Source: DASUSH01 sp036375215 (lineage in GTDB: Bacteria; Actinomycetota; Thermoleophilia; Solirubrobacterales; 70-9). From it: DNA of 38,112 nt. Under the pieces are notes generated by a model. That model saw only the letters and a list, made by a program, of their open reading frames with translations. It made no database searches and was not told the origin of the DNA. Positions 1 through 8,559 of this stretch are shown here, piece after piece. Positions within the stretch are counted from its first letter, which is position 1; every line of letters starts with the position of its first letter. The position numbers and the translations under genes are program-made. Location: contig DASUSH010000086.1 of the NCBI GenBank assembly GCA_036375215.1, forward strand, positions 1 to 38,112, read 5' to 3'.

Positions 1-409
<409 letters not shown>

Positions 410-422
410 TGGCGGCTGATGA

Positions 423-800
423 GTGTGGCAGGGTTGCCGTGCGGCTAAGGTCGGCCCCATCGACGACGCGCGCCCGAAGCTGATCGAGTTTCCCGCCGAC
501 GATCCCGAGCGCGCGCGGCGCTTTTGGTCGGGCTTGCTCGGGGCCGAGTTGGTCGCCCGCCAACCGGCGCAGGGATCGGGCTGGGAGACGACGCCGGGAC
601 CGGTGGCCGTCGGAGTCCACGAGCGCGGCCGCGGGCCGGGCGACTCGTTCTCGCTGCCCTACTTCGAGGTCGCCGAGATGGCGCCGGCCCTGGCACGGGT
701 GGCCGAGCTCGGCGGCAGCGTGGTGCATCCGGGCGAACGCTGGTCGATCTGCAAGGACTCCGAGGGCAGCCCGTTCGCGCTCGCCGTCAGCGCCGACTAG
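423..800 (+). CDS. VOC (glyoxalase/bleomycin-resistance fold) family protein
   Basis: The 125-residue product contains the typical opening of a VOC module (KLIEFPADDPERARRFWSGL), a central SLPYFEVAEM strand and a C-terminal SICKDSEGSPFAL stretch, as in small single-domain glyoxalase-like proteins. The substrate cannot be predicted, and the family includes many proteins without known activity. The start is uncertain. GTG 423 is the only usual start codon in frame, but the first 12 residues look unlike the family, and a TAAGGT hexamer at 446-451 would suit a -10 element just before codon 459 (ATC), where homology seems to begin. The gene faces away from typA and converges on the TetR gene, with 28 bp between the stops. 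Confidence 0.7.
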   Translation: MWQGCRAAKVGPIDDARPKLIEFPADDPERARRFWSGLLGAELVARQPAQGSGWETTPGPVAVGVHERGRGPGDSFSLPYFEVAEMAPALARVAELGGSVVHPGERWSICKDSEGSPFALAVSAD

Positions 801-828
801 ACCCCCGCCTGGCGTCCGCCCCGTGCGG

Positions 829-1497
829 TCAGGAGCCGCCGGCGCCGACCGTGCCGATCGCTGCGGCGACGCAGCTGGCCACCACCTGGTCGGGCGTCAC
901 CGCGAACAGGCCGGGCACCCCGGGGGCGAGCTGGCGCAGGCCGACGCCGATCCGCGCCAGGTGCATCGCGCCGAGCGTCTGGGTCCACAGGAGGTTCGCG
1001 GTGTAGTCCGGGTCGTCCAGCTCGAAGGCGCCGCTCTCGGTCCCCGCTCGCAGCACGTCGGCGAGCTGGCCGATGCAGCCCGCCATCCCCTGGCCGAGGC
1101 GAAGCCACACCGACTCCGAGACCACCTCGCTGAGCTCGCGCGCGGGCCGGCGCATCAGCGCCAGCGAGCAGTCGAGGAACGCCGGGTAGCGCTGGCAGAA
1201 GCCCGCGTAGGCGTGGGCCACCGATTCGAGCTGAGCCACCGGCTCGTCGGCCGCGGCAACCGCCGTCGAGAGCAGCTCGGCGAGCTCGGCCAGGTAATCG
1301 GTGACGGTGAGGACGAAGAGCTCCTCCTTGGAGGAGAAGCTGCGGTAGACGAGGCCGCGAGCGATCCCGGCCGAGCGGGCGATCTCTTCGATCGGGGCGT
1401 CCTGCATCCCGCGCTCGTCGAACAGCTTGCGCGTCGCCGCGACGAGCTCGCGCTCGCGCACCTGGCGTAGGGGTTTCCTCTTCGTCTCGGCGGGCAT
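829..1497 (-). CDS. TetR family transcriptional regulator (probable regulator of the divergent desaturase operon)
   Basis: The N-terminal part has a TetR helix-turn-helix: ELVAATRKLFDERG, then IEEIARSAGIARGLVYRSF and SSKEELF, at about residues 16-60. The remaining ~160 residues are a helical ligand-binding domain without a recognised signature. I chose the ATG at 1497 (MPAETKRK). A longer form from TTG 1518 would run into the palindrome at 1507-1537, which is better explained as the operator. The divergent neighbours are an iron-sulfur reductase and a fatty acid desaturase, so a role in sensing acyl-CoA or membrane unsaturation is likely, in the manner of DesT in Pseudomonas. That role is inferred from context, not read from the ligand-binding domain. 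Confidence 0.88.
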   Translation of the reverse strand: MPAETKRKPLRQVRERELVAATRKLFDERGMQDAPIEEIARSAGIARGLVYRSFSSKEELFVLTVTDYLAELAELLSTAVAAADEPVAQLESVAHAYAGFCQRYPAFLDCSLALMRRPARELSEVVSESVWLRLGQGMAGCIGQLADVLRAGTESGAFELDDPDYTANLLWTQTLGAMHLARIGVGLRQLAPGVPGLFAVTPDQVVASCVAAAIGTVGAGGS

Positions 1498-1506
1498 CAG
1501 AGCCGG

Positions 1507-1537
1507 TTGAGAACGCAAGTGTGACAGGCGTTCTCAA
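1507..1537. promoter_or_regulatory. Palindromic operator, probably for the adjacent TetR regulator
   Basis: A perfect 10-bp inverted repeat, TTGAGAACGC (1507-1516) and GCGTTCTCAA (1528-1537), is separated by 11 bp. It sits between the divergent TetR and reductase genes and covers the probable -35 region of the reductase promoter. Binding there would block transcription toward the desaturase operon and, given its closeness to 1497, probably the regulator itself. Confidence 0.75.
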
Positions 1538-1550
1538 ACCACCGTATCGT
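1521..1550 (+). promoter_or_regulatory. Putative promoter of the reductase-desaturase operon
   Basis: GTGACA at 1521-1526 and TATCGT at 1545-1550 are spaced by 18 bp, resembling -35 and -10 elements. The -10 ends 9 bp before the ATG at 1560, so the transcript would be leaderless or nearly so. The -35 lies inside the palindromic operator. Confidence 0.5.
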
Positions 1551-1559
1551 GCGCGTCCG

Positions 1560-2660
1560 ATGGCAGAGCGAGGAGCCAAACCCAACGTCCACCCGCTGCG
1601 CGCCCGCGCGCTGCGGGCGATCAGCGCGTTCACCTCGCCGCTGCTGCCCGACGACTACCTCGAGCTGATCAACCCGCTGTGGTCGACTCGCGAGCTGCGG
1701 GGCCGCGTGGAGGAGCTGGTCCGTGAGGCCGGCAACGCGACGACCGTGTTGATCAAGCCGGGCCACACGTGGCCCGGCCACGAGCCCGGCCAGTACCTGC
1801 GGATCGGCTTCGACGTTGACGGCGTGCGCCACTGGCGCGCCTACTCGCTGACCTCGGATCCGGGCCGTCCGGACGGGATGATCTCGATCACGCCGAAGCT
1901 TGTCGCCGAGGGGAAGGTCTCGCCCTACGTCAATCGCAAGCTCAAGCCGGGCGCGGTCGTCTCGCTGTCCGACGTCGAGGGCCAGTTCGTGCTCCCCGAT
2001 CCGCGGCCGAAGCGGATCCTCTTCATCTCCGCCGGCTCGGGGATCACGCCGATCATGTCGATGCTGCGCGCGCTCGAGCGCGAGGAGAAGCTCGACGACG
2101 TCGTCCACCTGCACTCTGCGCCGACCGCCGACGACGTGATCTTCGGCGAGACCCTGCGCCAGCTTGCCGAGCGCAACGAGGGCATCCGCCTGCACGAGCA
2201 GCACACCCGCTCCGGGCCGGGTCGCATCAAGCCCGCCGACCTCGACGACCTCTGCGGCGACTGGCGCGAGCGCGACACCTTCCTCTGCGGCCCGGCGGAG
2301 ATGCTCGACGCCTTCGAGGCACGCTGGGAGGAGGAGGGGCTGACCGACCGCCTGTACATGGAGCGCTTTCAGCCGATCATCGGCGGCGATGGGGCCGGGG
2401 GCGAGGGCGGCACGATCAAGTTCCTCGAGTCCGAGATCGAGGCCGAGAGCGACGGCAGCCAGCCGATCCTCGTCGCGGGCGAAGAGGCGGGGGCCGAGCT
2501 GCCGTTCGGCTGCCGCATGGGGATCTGCCACACGTGCGTGGGCAAGCTCTGCTCGGGCCGGCTGCGCGACATGCGCTCGGGCGAGGTGCACGGCGAGGAG
2601 GGCCAGATGGTTCGCACCTGCGTGAACGCGCCCGAGGGGCCAGTGGAGATCGCACTTTGA
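1560..2660 (+). CDS. Ferredoxin reductase with C-terminal 2Fe-2S domain; electron donor to the desaturase
   Basis: This 366-residue protein has an FNR-type FAD domain (RAYSLTS near residue 95), an NAD(P)-binding domain opening with FISAGSGITPIMSML near residue 155 and the late CGP motif (FLCGPAEM). It ends in a plant-type 2Fe-2S ferredoxin domain with CRMGICHTC, a further KLCSG and a late VRTCVNAP cysteine. This architecture matches the mycobacterial oxidoreductase that feeds electrons to the stearoyl-CoA desaturase DesA3 (Rv3230c with Rv3229c). The next gene, 37 bp downstream, is that type of desaturase, so the two probably form one operon moving electrons from NAD(P)H to the di-iron site. 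The start is the ATG at 1560; an in-frame GTG at 1521 would lie within the operator. Confidence 0.9.
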   Translation: MAERGAKPNVHPLRARALRAISAFTSPLLPDDYLELINPLWSTRELRGRVEELVREAGNATTVLIKPGHTWPGHEPGQYLRIGFDVDGVRHWRAYSLTSDPGRPDGMISITPKLVAEGKVSPYVNRKLKPGAVVSLSDVEGQFVLPDPRPKRILFISAGSGITPIMSMLRALEREEKLDDVVHLHSAPTADDVIFGETLRQLAERNEGIRLHEQHTRSGPGRIKPADLDDLCGDWRERDTFLCGPAEMLDAFEARWEEEGLTDRLYMERFQPIIGGDGAGGEGGTIKFLESEIEAESDGSQPILVAGEEAGAELPFGCRMGICHTCVGKLCSGRLRDMRSGEVHGEEGQMVRTCVNAPEGPVEIAL

Positions 2661-2697
2661 AGGGGGCCGTGGAAATCAACGGCGACAGGAGGATGGG

Positions 2698-4131
2698 ATG
2701 AGCACCGAAACCGAGGCCCGCGCGGCCGCTGCCAACGGCGAGATCGAAAACCCGCTGAACCGGCTCACCGACGAGCAGATCGAGGCCCTCGGCAGGGAGT
2801 TCGACGCGATCCACGACGAGGTCTTCTCGGACCTCGGTGAGCGCGACGCCAAATACATCCGCTCGATGATCGAGATGCACCGTCGCCTCGTGCTCCTGGG
2901 CCGCGCGATCCTCGTTCCGTCGCGCTTTTGGCCGGCGTGGATCCTCGGGACGGGGGCCCTGGGGTCGGCGAAGATCCTCGAGAACATGGAGATCGGCCAC
3001 AACGTCATGCACGGCCAGTGGGACTGGATGAACAACCCCGAGATCCACTCCTCCACGTGGGACTGGGACACGGCCTCGACCAAGGAGGCGTGGAAGCACT
3101 CCCACAACTACATCCACCACACCTACACGAACATCCGCGGCAAGGACAAGGACCTCGGCTACGAGATCATGCGGATCGACCCGCACCAGAAGTGGCACCC
3201 GGTCTACCTCTTCCAGCCGCTCTACAACCTGGCGCTGATGGCCCTCTTCGAGTGGGGCGTCGCCGTCCACGACATGGACATCGAGGCGATCCGCGCCGGC
3301 GAGAAGCCGAAGGAGGACATCGTCAAGGACCTGAAGGGGATCGCCGGCAAGGCGCGCACCCAGATCGTCAAGGACTACATCGCCTGGCCGGCCCTCTCCG
3401 CGCTTGCGGCCGCCGCCGCGACCACCGCTGTCGAGCTCGTCCGGGGGCGCGGTGAGCCTCGGCCCGCGAGCCGGCGGGAGGGGCTGCGCCGCCGCCTCGA
3501 TCCGCGCCGCCGCACGAAGCGCGCGCTCGCGGAGCAGCTCGGGCGTCGTGCGCTCGACACCGGGGTCCGGACCTACAAGGCGACGTTCTGGGCGGACATC
3601 GCCGCGAACGTGGTTCGCAACCTCTGGTCGCACGCGATCATCTTCTGCGGCCACTTCCCCGACCAGACCTACACGTTCAACCAGGACGAGGTCGAGGACG
3701 AGACCCGGGGCGCCTGGTACGTGCGCCAGCTCGCCGGCGCCGCCAACATCGAGGGCGGGCCGATGTTCCACGTGTGGAGCGGCAACCTCGGCTACCAGGT
3801 CGAGCACCACCTGTTCCCGGACATTCCCTCCACGCGCTACGCGGAGATCGCGCCGCGCGTGAAGGAGATCTGCGAGCGCTACGAGCTGCCCTACAACACG
3901 GGGCCGTTCTTCCAGCAGTGGGGGATGGTGAACCGCACGATCCTGAGGCTCGCCTTCCCCGGCGGCAAGCCGCGCCCCAAGCCCGGCCCCTACAAGGGCG
4001 GCGACGGCGCTGCCGCCGCCTCGGCGAACGGGCGGTCGCGGCGGCCGGAGGAGCGGCCGACGGGCGCCAACGGGTCCGGCCCCGAGCAGGCCGACGAGGG
4101 CGTGCGCGTCGAGATGCCCGAGGAGGACTGA
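2698..4131 (+). CDS. Membrane fatty acid desaturase (DesA3-like acyl-CoA desaturase)
   Basis: The three histidine boxes of membrane di-iron desaturases are present: HNVMH (residues 101-105), HSHNYIHH (134-141) and QVEHH (ending at 371), with IIFCGHFPDQTYTF between the second and third. The likely reaction is oxygen-dependent insertion of a double bond into a saturated acyl chain at the cytoplasmic membrane. An AGGAGG sequence precedes the ATG at 2698. At 477 residues it is longer than I expect for the family. Part of the excess is an arginine-rich segment at about 245-292 (around 15 Arg), between membrane regions, and part is a low-complexity Gly/Ala/Pro tail. It is cotranscribed with the upstream reductase under the TetR operator. 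Confidence 0.9.
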   Translation: MSTETEARAAAANGEIENPLNRLTDEQIEALGREFDAIHDEVFSDLGERDAKYIRSMIEMHRRLVLLGRAILVPSRFWPAWILGTGALGSAKILENMEIGHNVMHGQWDWMNNPEIHSSTWDWDTASTKEAWKHSHNYIHHTYTNIRGKDKDLGYEIMRIDPHQKWHPVYLFQPLYNLALMALFEWGVAVHDMDIEAIRAGEKPKEDIVKDLKGIAGKARTQIVKDYIAWPALSALAAAAATTAVELVRGRGEPRPASRREGLRRRLDPRRRTKRALAEQLGRRALDTGVRTYKATFWADIAANVVRNLWSHAIIFCGHFPDQTYTFNQDEVEDETRGAWYVRQLAGAANIEGGPMFHVWSGNLGYQVEHHLFPDIPSTRYAEIAPRVKEICERYELPYNTGPFFQQWGMVNRTILRLAFPGGKPRPKPGPYKGGDGAAAASANGRSRRPEERPTGANGSGPEQADEGVRVEMPEED

Positions 4132-4150
4132 GGCCGAACCCCCGCCAAAT

Positions 4151-4191
4151 CCCTTGCGCAGGCAGGAAAACGGGCCTCGCGCGCGCAAGGG
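4151..4191. terminator. Hairpin after the desaturase gene, possible terminator
   Basis: CCCTTGCGC (4151-4159) pairs perfectly with GCGCAAGGG (4183-4191), and AGGC/GCCT (4160-4163 and 4174-4177) can extend the stem inside. There is no T-run, so termination is only one option; a leader structure for the following gene is another. Confidence 0.4.
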
Positions 4192-4254
4192 TCGGAGAGA
4201 ATCCGGTGCCCGTGCGCCCACCAGGCGAGCGGGCTGAAAGCGAGGGCGAAGGCG

Positions 4255-6402
4255 ATGTCGACGAGCGAGGGCGGAGGCGGCGAGCGGCGGTCCGCGGCGG
4301 CGCGGCTTCGCGCAGCCGCCGCGCGCGCCCGCGGCGAGCTCGATCGCCGCCTGCGCGAGGAGCGGGCGCGCCTCGAGCCCGAGGTCGACGCGCTGCACGC
4401 CGCCGCCGAGCGCGGCGCCGCCGACGCCGCCTCTCGCCACGCCTCCGAGCTCACCGCCCGCGTCGACGAGCTGGTCCGCGACGTCCGCGCCCAGATCGAC
4501 GAGCTCGAGCAGCGCGTCGCAGGGACCGTCGAGGCCCGGCTCCGCGAGGGCTTCGACCAGCTCGCGGACGGGCTCGGCAGCGAGTCGGCGGCGCAGGGGG
4601 AGGCGCTCGAGCGGCGCCTCGACGAGCGCATCGAGCGGCTCGAGCGCGAGCTCGGCAACGACGTCCGCAGCGAGTACGAGCACGCCGCGCGGGAGATGGA
4701 GCAGCGGCTCGAGTCGAGGCTCGAGACGGCCCTGCGCGGCCACCGAAACGCGCTCGCCGAGGAGAACCGCGCCCGCGAGACGGAGGCGGAGCGACGCGCG
4801 TCCCGCCTCGCCGACGAGATCGGCGAGCGGGCTGTCGAGCGCGAGCGAGCGCTCGCCGAGCGGCTCGAGGGCACCGTGGCGGAGAGCGAGGAGCGGCTGC
4901 GCTCCCAGGCTTCGCGCGAGCGCAAGGAGACCGCCGACGTCCTCTCCGCGAAGATCGAAACGGCGCTCGCGACGGCGACCGAGAGCGCGGCCCAGCGCGC
5001 CCAGGTCGAGATCGACGGCCGGGTCGGGCGCGCCGAGAAGGAGATGCGCCGCGCGGCCGGGGAGGAGCTGCGGGCGATCGAGCGCGAGCTCGAGCGCCGG
5101 ATCGACTCCCGGATCGAGGAGCTCTCCACGACCGCCGACACCCGCGTCGCCGAGCGGCTCACGTCGGCCGAGGCCAGGATCGCCAAGGCCTCCGCGACCG
5201 CCCGCTCGGAGGCCGAGCAGGCCCGCGCCGCTGCCGAGGAGCGCATCGCCGTCCAGGCCGAGCGTGCCTTCCGCGAGCGCGCGGACACGCTCGAGATGCG
5301 CCTCGCCGAGCGCTCCGACTCGCTCGCGTCCGAGCTGCGCGGCTCGGTGTCGGCCGAGATCTCCGCCGGCCTCGACCGCGCCGACGAGAAGCTCCGCGCC
5401 GACCTCACCGCCGACGTGACCGAGCGGGCCGGCGCCGAGCTCGGACGCGCCGTCGCCGAGCACCGTGCCCACGCCGAGGCCGCGATCGCCTCGGCGCGGG
5501 GCGAGGCCGAGGCGGGCATCGCGGGGGCGCAGGCCGCCGCGCACGAGGACATCGACCGGGTCTTCGACCGCAAGCGCGGCGAGCTGGTCGACGCCGCCGA
5601 CCGCGAGTTCGCCCAGCGGCTCGCGCAGCGCTCCGATACCGAGCGCGAGCGGATGCAGGCCTGGCTCGCCCAGGCCGGCGAGCGCCACGCCGAGCACCTG
5701 ACCCAGGCCGCGGCGGCGGGCGAGAAGCGGATCTCCGACTACGTCGACCAAAACCTCACCCGGGCCGCGCGCAAGCAGGAGCTGAAGCTCGCCCGCGAGG
5801 AGCGCGAGCGCCGCATCCGCGACGCCGAGAAGCGGGTCGAGCGCGAGGGCGAGAAGGTCATCCGCCGGGCTCGCGAGCAGGCCGAGGCGGAGGCCCGGCG
5901 GACCGCGACCCAGGCCGCGCAGGAGGCCGCCGCCACGACCGTCCAGACGGCGACCGCGAACCTCACCGCGGAGGCCGGGGCCCGCCTGCGCCAGGACGTG
6001 GAGGAGCTGGTCGGCGAGGCGCGCGAGGAGCTGCGAGTCGCCGGTGAGCGCCTCGAGGAGGCCGAGCGGCGCGCCCGTGCAGAGGCGGGGGCGACGGCGA
6101 AGCGCGGGGCCGCGCTCGCCGAGGCGGCCGAGGCCCGGGTCCGGGCCGCGGCCGACGCCGCCGGCGCCGAGGCCGCGCGCAGCGTCTGGGCGACGGCCGA
6201 CGCGGTCTGGAAGCGGATCGAGCACGAGTCGAAGGTGCAGGCCACCCGCCGCCAGCTCGAGTCGGTCCTGGAGCGCTTCCGCGAGGCCGACCGCAGCCTG
6301 CGCCAGAAGGAAGCGCGGCTGCGGGCGGCGGCGATGCCGCTGATCGAGGCCTCCCGCGGGCCGGCGAGCGGCGGCGACGGGCAAAACGGCGGCGAGGGCT
6401 GA
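4255..6402 (+). CDS. Large Glu/Arg/Ala-rich coiled-coil protein of unknown function
   Basis: The 715-residue product is almost entirely predicted coiled coil. It has repeated ERxxELEREL, AERLEG and EAEARR patterns from about residue 15 to 690 and almost no Cys, Trp or Pro. No signal peptide, membrane segment, Walker motif or enzymatic domain is visible, so it is likely cytoplasmic and structural, perhaps a filament-forming or scaffolding protein. I do not recognise a named family. The ATG at 4255 follows GAAGG at 4248-4252. The gene stands alone between the desaturase and the convergent sortase, with 22 bp to the sortase stop. The biased composition leaves long open frames on the other strands, which are not genes. 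Confidence 0.75.
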   Translation: MSTSEGGGGERRSAAARLRAAAARARGELDRRLREERARLEPEVDALHAAAERGAADAASRHASELTARVDELVRDVRAQIDELEQRVAGTVEARLREGFDQLADGLGSESAAQGEALERRLDERIERLERELGNDVRSEYEHAAREMEQRLESRLETALRGHRNALAEENRARETEAERRASRLADEIGERAVERERALAERLEGTVAESEERLRSQASRERKETADVLSAKIETALATATESAAQRAQVEIDGRVGRAEKEMRRAAGEELRAIERELERRIDSRIEELSTTADTRVAERLTSAEARIAKASATARSEAEQARAAAEERIAVQAERAFRERADTLEMRLAERSDSLASELRGSVSAEISAGLDRADEKLRADLTADVTERAGAELGRAVAEHRAHAEAAIASARGEAEAGIAGAQAAAHEDIDRVFDRKRGELVDAADREFAQRLAQRSDTERERMQAWLAQAGERHAEHLTQAAAAGEKRISDYVDQNLTRAARKQELKLAREERERRIRDAEKRVEREGEKVIRRAREQAEAEARRTATQAAQEAAATTVQTATANLTAEAGARLRQDVEELVGEAREELRVAGERLEEAERRARAEAGATAKRGAALAEAAEARVRAAADAAGAEAARSVWATADAVWKRIEHESKVQATRRQLESVLERFREADRSLRQKEARLRAAAMPLIEASRGPASGGDGQNGGEG

Positions 6403-6424
6403 CGACGCGCGGCGAGGCCCGCGT

Positions 6425-7120
6425 TCAGCGCGCCGCCGGCTCGACCCGGTCGAGGTCGGCGAAGACCGCGTAGCGCTCCGTGTCCGAGTAGAGCGGGTGG
6501 CAGGCGGTGAGGACGAGCCGCTCGTGCTTGCGCTGGCGAACGATCCCCACCTGGGTCGGGGCGACGACGCGGGCGTCGTCGACGCTGTAGACCAGCGTGG
6601 CGTAGGGCATCTCGACGATCACCTCGTCGCCGCCCTCGAGCTGGTCGATCTCGCGAAACGGCGCCAGGTAGGTGGTGCGGTGGCCGGCGACCCCGACCGT
6701 GCCGCCTGCGCCGGGCAGGTCGGTCGCGGAGTAGTGGCCGGGCCCCTGCCGGAGCGCGCCCGGGTCGGTGCCCTCGACGAGCGCGTATTCGGCGCCGATC
6801 GCGGGGATCCGGATCCGCCCGATGCCCTCGCCCTGGCCGGCCTCGGCGGCGAGCCTGCGGGCGAGCCGGGCGGCGTCGCGGCGCAGCGCGGCCGGCGTCG
6901 GGCCCTCGGCCTCGGGGAAGTCGGCCTCGAGCGCGGCGACCTCGTCCTCGACCCCGATCTGCTTCAGGGCCCCGTACAGGGAGGACACCGGCTCCTTCCA
7001 GGCGAGGGTCACGCCGACGTCCAGGACGACCATCAGACCGGCCGTGACGAGGACCACCGAGGCGATGGAGAGGGAGCGTGAGATGGGAGAACCGTAGAGT
7101 TCCCGCCCGCATGAACGCAC
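6425..7120 (-). CDS. Class E-like sortase (cell-wall transpeptidase)
   Basis: The protein has an N-terminal membrane helix (about 17-40) followed by a sortase beta-barrel. The catalytic set is His147 in VAGHRTTYL, Cys207 in LVLTACHPLYS and Arg216 in TERY. The TAC-HP form around the cysteine is closest to actinobacterial class E sortases. It would anchor secreted proteins with an LAxTG-like signal to the envelope; no such signal is obvious in this window, so its substrates lie elsewhere. The longest form starts at GTG 7120 and overlaps the divergent argG start by 10 bp. An internal GTG at 7057 would avoid the overlap and keep most of the membrane helix, so the start is uncertain. Confidence 0.85.
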   Translation of the reverse strand: MRSCGRELYGSPISRSLSIASVVLVTAGLMVVLDVGVTLAWKEPVSSLYGALKQIGVEDEVAALEADFPEAEGPTPAALRRDAARLARRLAAEAGQGEGIGRIRIPAIGAEYALVEGTDPGALRQGPGHYSATDLPGAGGTVGVAGHRTTYLAPFREIDQLEGGDEVIVEMPYATLVYSVDDARVVAPTQVGIVRQRKHERLVLTACHPLYSDTERYAVFADLDRVEPAAR

Positions 7121-8406
7121 CGGACGCCGACGACCGGCCGATCGCCTCCTACCTCGCCGCCCCCGGCGAGGTCGATCGCGTCCTGCTCCTCTACTCGGGC
7201 GGGCTCGACACCTCGGTGATGCTGCGCTGGATCCAGGAGCGCTACGACGCCGAGGTGGTCGCGATGACCGTCAACCTCGGCCAGCCCGACGAGGACTGGG
7301 ACGCGATCGCGGGCAAGGCGCGCGATCTGGGCGCCCGCGACGCGATCCTGGTCGACGCGCGCGAGGAGTTCGTCCGCGAGTACGTGCACCCGGCGATCAA
7401 GGCGAACGCGCTCTACGGCGGCGGTTACCCGCTCTTCACGGCGCTGGGCCGACCGCTGATCGCGAAGCTCGCGGTCGAGCACGCCCGCCGCACGGGCTGC
7501 GACACGATCGCCCACGGCTGCACGGGCAAGGGGAACGACCAGGTCCGCATCGAGGCGACCGTCGCGACGCTCGACCCCGCGCTCAAGGTGATCGCGCCGG
7601 TCCGCGAGTGGCGGATGGGCCGCGAGGAGGAGATCGCCTACGCGCGCGAGCACGGGATCCCGGTCAAGGGCGGCACCTCGGCGGCGCCCTACTCGATCGA
7701 CGACAACATCTGGGGCCGCTCCTCGGAGGGGAAGACGATCGAGGACCTCACCGAGCCCCCGCCCGACGACCTCTTCCAGCTCGTGACCCGGCCGGAGGAG
7801 GCCCCGGACGAGCCCGAGCACGTGCGCGTTGGCTTCGAGCGGGGCCTGCCGGTCTCGATCGACGGCGAGCGCCTCGGCCCGGTCGAGCTGATCGAGCGCG
7901 CCGCCGAGGTCGGGGGGCGCCACGGGGTCGGCATCGTCGACCACGTCGAGGACCGGATCGTCGGGCTCAAGGTGCGCGACATCTACGAGGTGCCGGCGGC
8001 GGAGATCATCCTCACCGCCCACCGCGAGCTCGAGAAGCTCGTCTCGACGATCCACCAGAACGAGTTCAAGCATCTTCTCGAGCGCCACTGGGCATACCTC
8101 TGTTACGCGGGGCTCTGGCTCGAGCCGCTGCGCACCGACATCGACGCCTTCATGGACGCCGCCAACGAGAACGTCACCGGCGAGGTCACGCTGAAGCTCT
8201 TCAAGGGCTCGGCGCGCCCGGTCGCGCGCAGCTCGCCCTACGGGCTCTACGACCAGACGCTCGCCTCCTTCGGCGAGTCCGGCGGCGAGTTCTCTCAAGG
8301 AGCGAGTCCGGGCTTCATCGAGCTCTTCACCCTGCAGAGCCGCCTCGCCCATCGGGTGCGGCGCAAGATCTCCGAAGAAGACGAGAACGAAAGGAGGGGC
8401 AGTTGA
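7111..8406 (+). CDS. argG: Argininosuccinate synthase
   Basis: ArgG joins citrulline and aspartate with ATP to form argininosuccinate, the seventh step of arginine synthesis. The nucleotide-binding loop LLYSGGLDTSVMLRW, the CTGKGNDQVR citrulline/aspartate site and SIDDNIWGRSSEG are all present in the 431-residue product, which is a normal length. The ATG at 7111 is preceded by TAGAGT at 7095-7100, a possible -10 element, and there is little Shine-Dalgarno signal. The next two genes follow at -4 and +4 bp, so argG probably heads a three-gene operon. No other arginine gene is in view. Confidence 0.97.
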   Translation: MNAPDADDRPIASYLAAPGEVDRVLLLYSGGLDTSVMLRWIQERYDAEVVAMTVNLGQPDEDWDAIAGKARDLGARDAILVDAREEFVREYVHPAIKANALYGGGYPLFTALGRPLIAKLAVEHARRTGCDTIAHGCTGKGNDQVRIEATVATLDPALKVIAPVREWRMGREEEIAYAREHGIPVKGGTSAAPYSIDDNIWGRSSEGKTIEDLTEPPPDDLFQLVTRPEEAPDEPEHVRVGFERGLPVSIDGERLGPVELIERAAEVGGRHGVGIVDHVEDRIVGLKVRDIYEVPAAEIILTAHRELEKLVSTIHQNEFKHLLERHWAYLCYAGLWLEPLRTDIDAFMDAANENVTGEVTLKLFKGSARPVARSSPYGLYDQTLASFGESGGEFSQGASPGFIELFTLQSRLAHRVRRKISEEDENERRGS

Positions 8407-8555
8407 GCGCCATCTATGAGGCGATCGGACGCGCTGTGATCATGTTCGTCCGCTATCGGTTCCGGACCCAGCTTCGGGTAGCCGCGGGCGTCGGCCTGGC
8501 CTCGATCGCGCTCGGGGCGTACCTCGCCCTGAGCCGCGACGTCAAGGAGGGCTAA
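8403..8555 (+). CDS. Small membrane protein (50 residues)
   Basis: A TTG at 8403 overlaps the argG stop (TTGA) and is preceded by a strong AAAGGAGGGG at 8390-8399. The frame encodes 50 residues: MSAIYEAIGRAVIMFVRYRF, a basic linker, and the helix VAAGVGLASIALGAYLALSR before a charged end (DVKEG). The pattern is of a small protein with one or two membrane segments. Translational coupling to argG and the equally strong AAGGAGG (8544-8550) before the next gene support a real gene. Its function is unknown. It is too short for most annotation cut-offs. Confidence 0.75.
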   Translation: MSAIYEAIGRAVIMFVRYRFRTQLRVAAGVGLASIALGAYLALSRDVKEG

Positions 8556-8559
8556 GCCG

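Noticed and set aside
1498..1518. Earlier start of the TetR gene at 1518
   Set aside because: The added residues fall inside the operator palindrome, and the ATG at 1497 fits the family start better.
2416..6384. Minus-strand open frame of about 1,300 codons across the desaturase and coiled-coil genes
   Set aside because: It is antisense to genes with clear motifs, is Leu/Arg/Gly-rich and has no recognisable domain; GC-rich DNA with few stop codons produces such frames.
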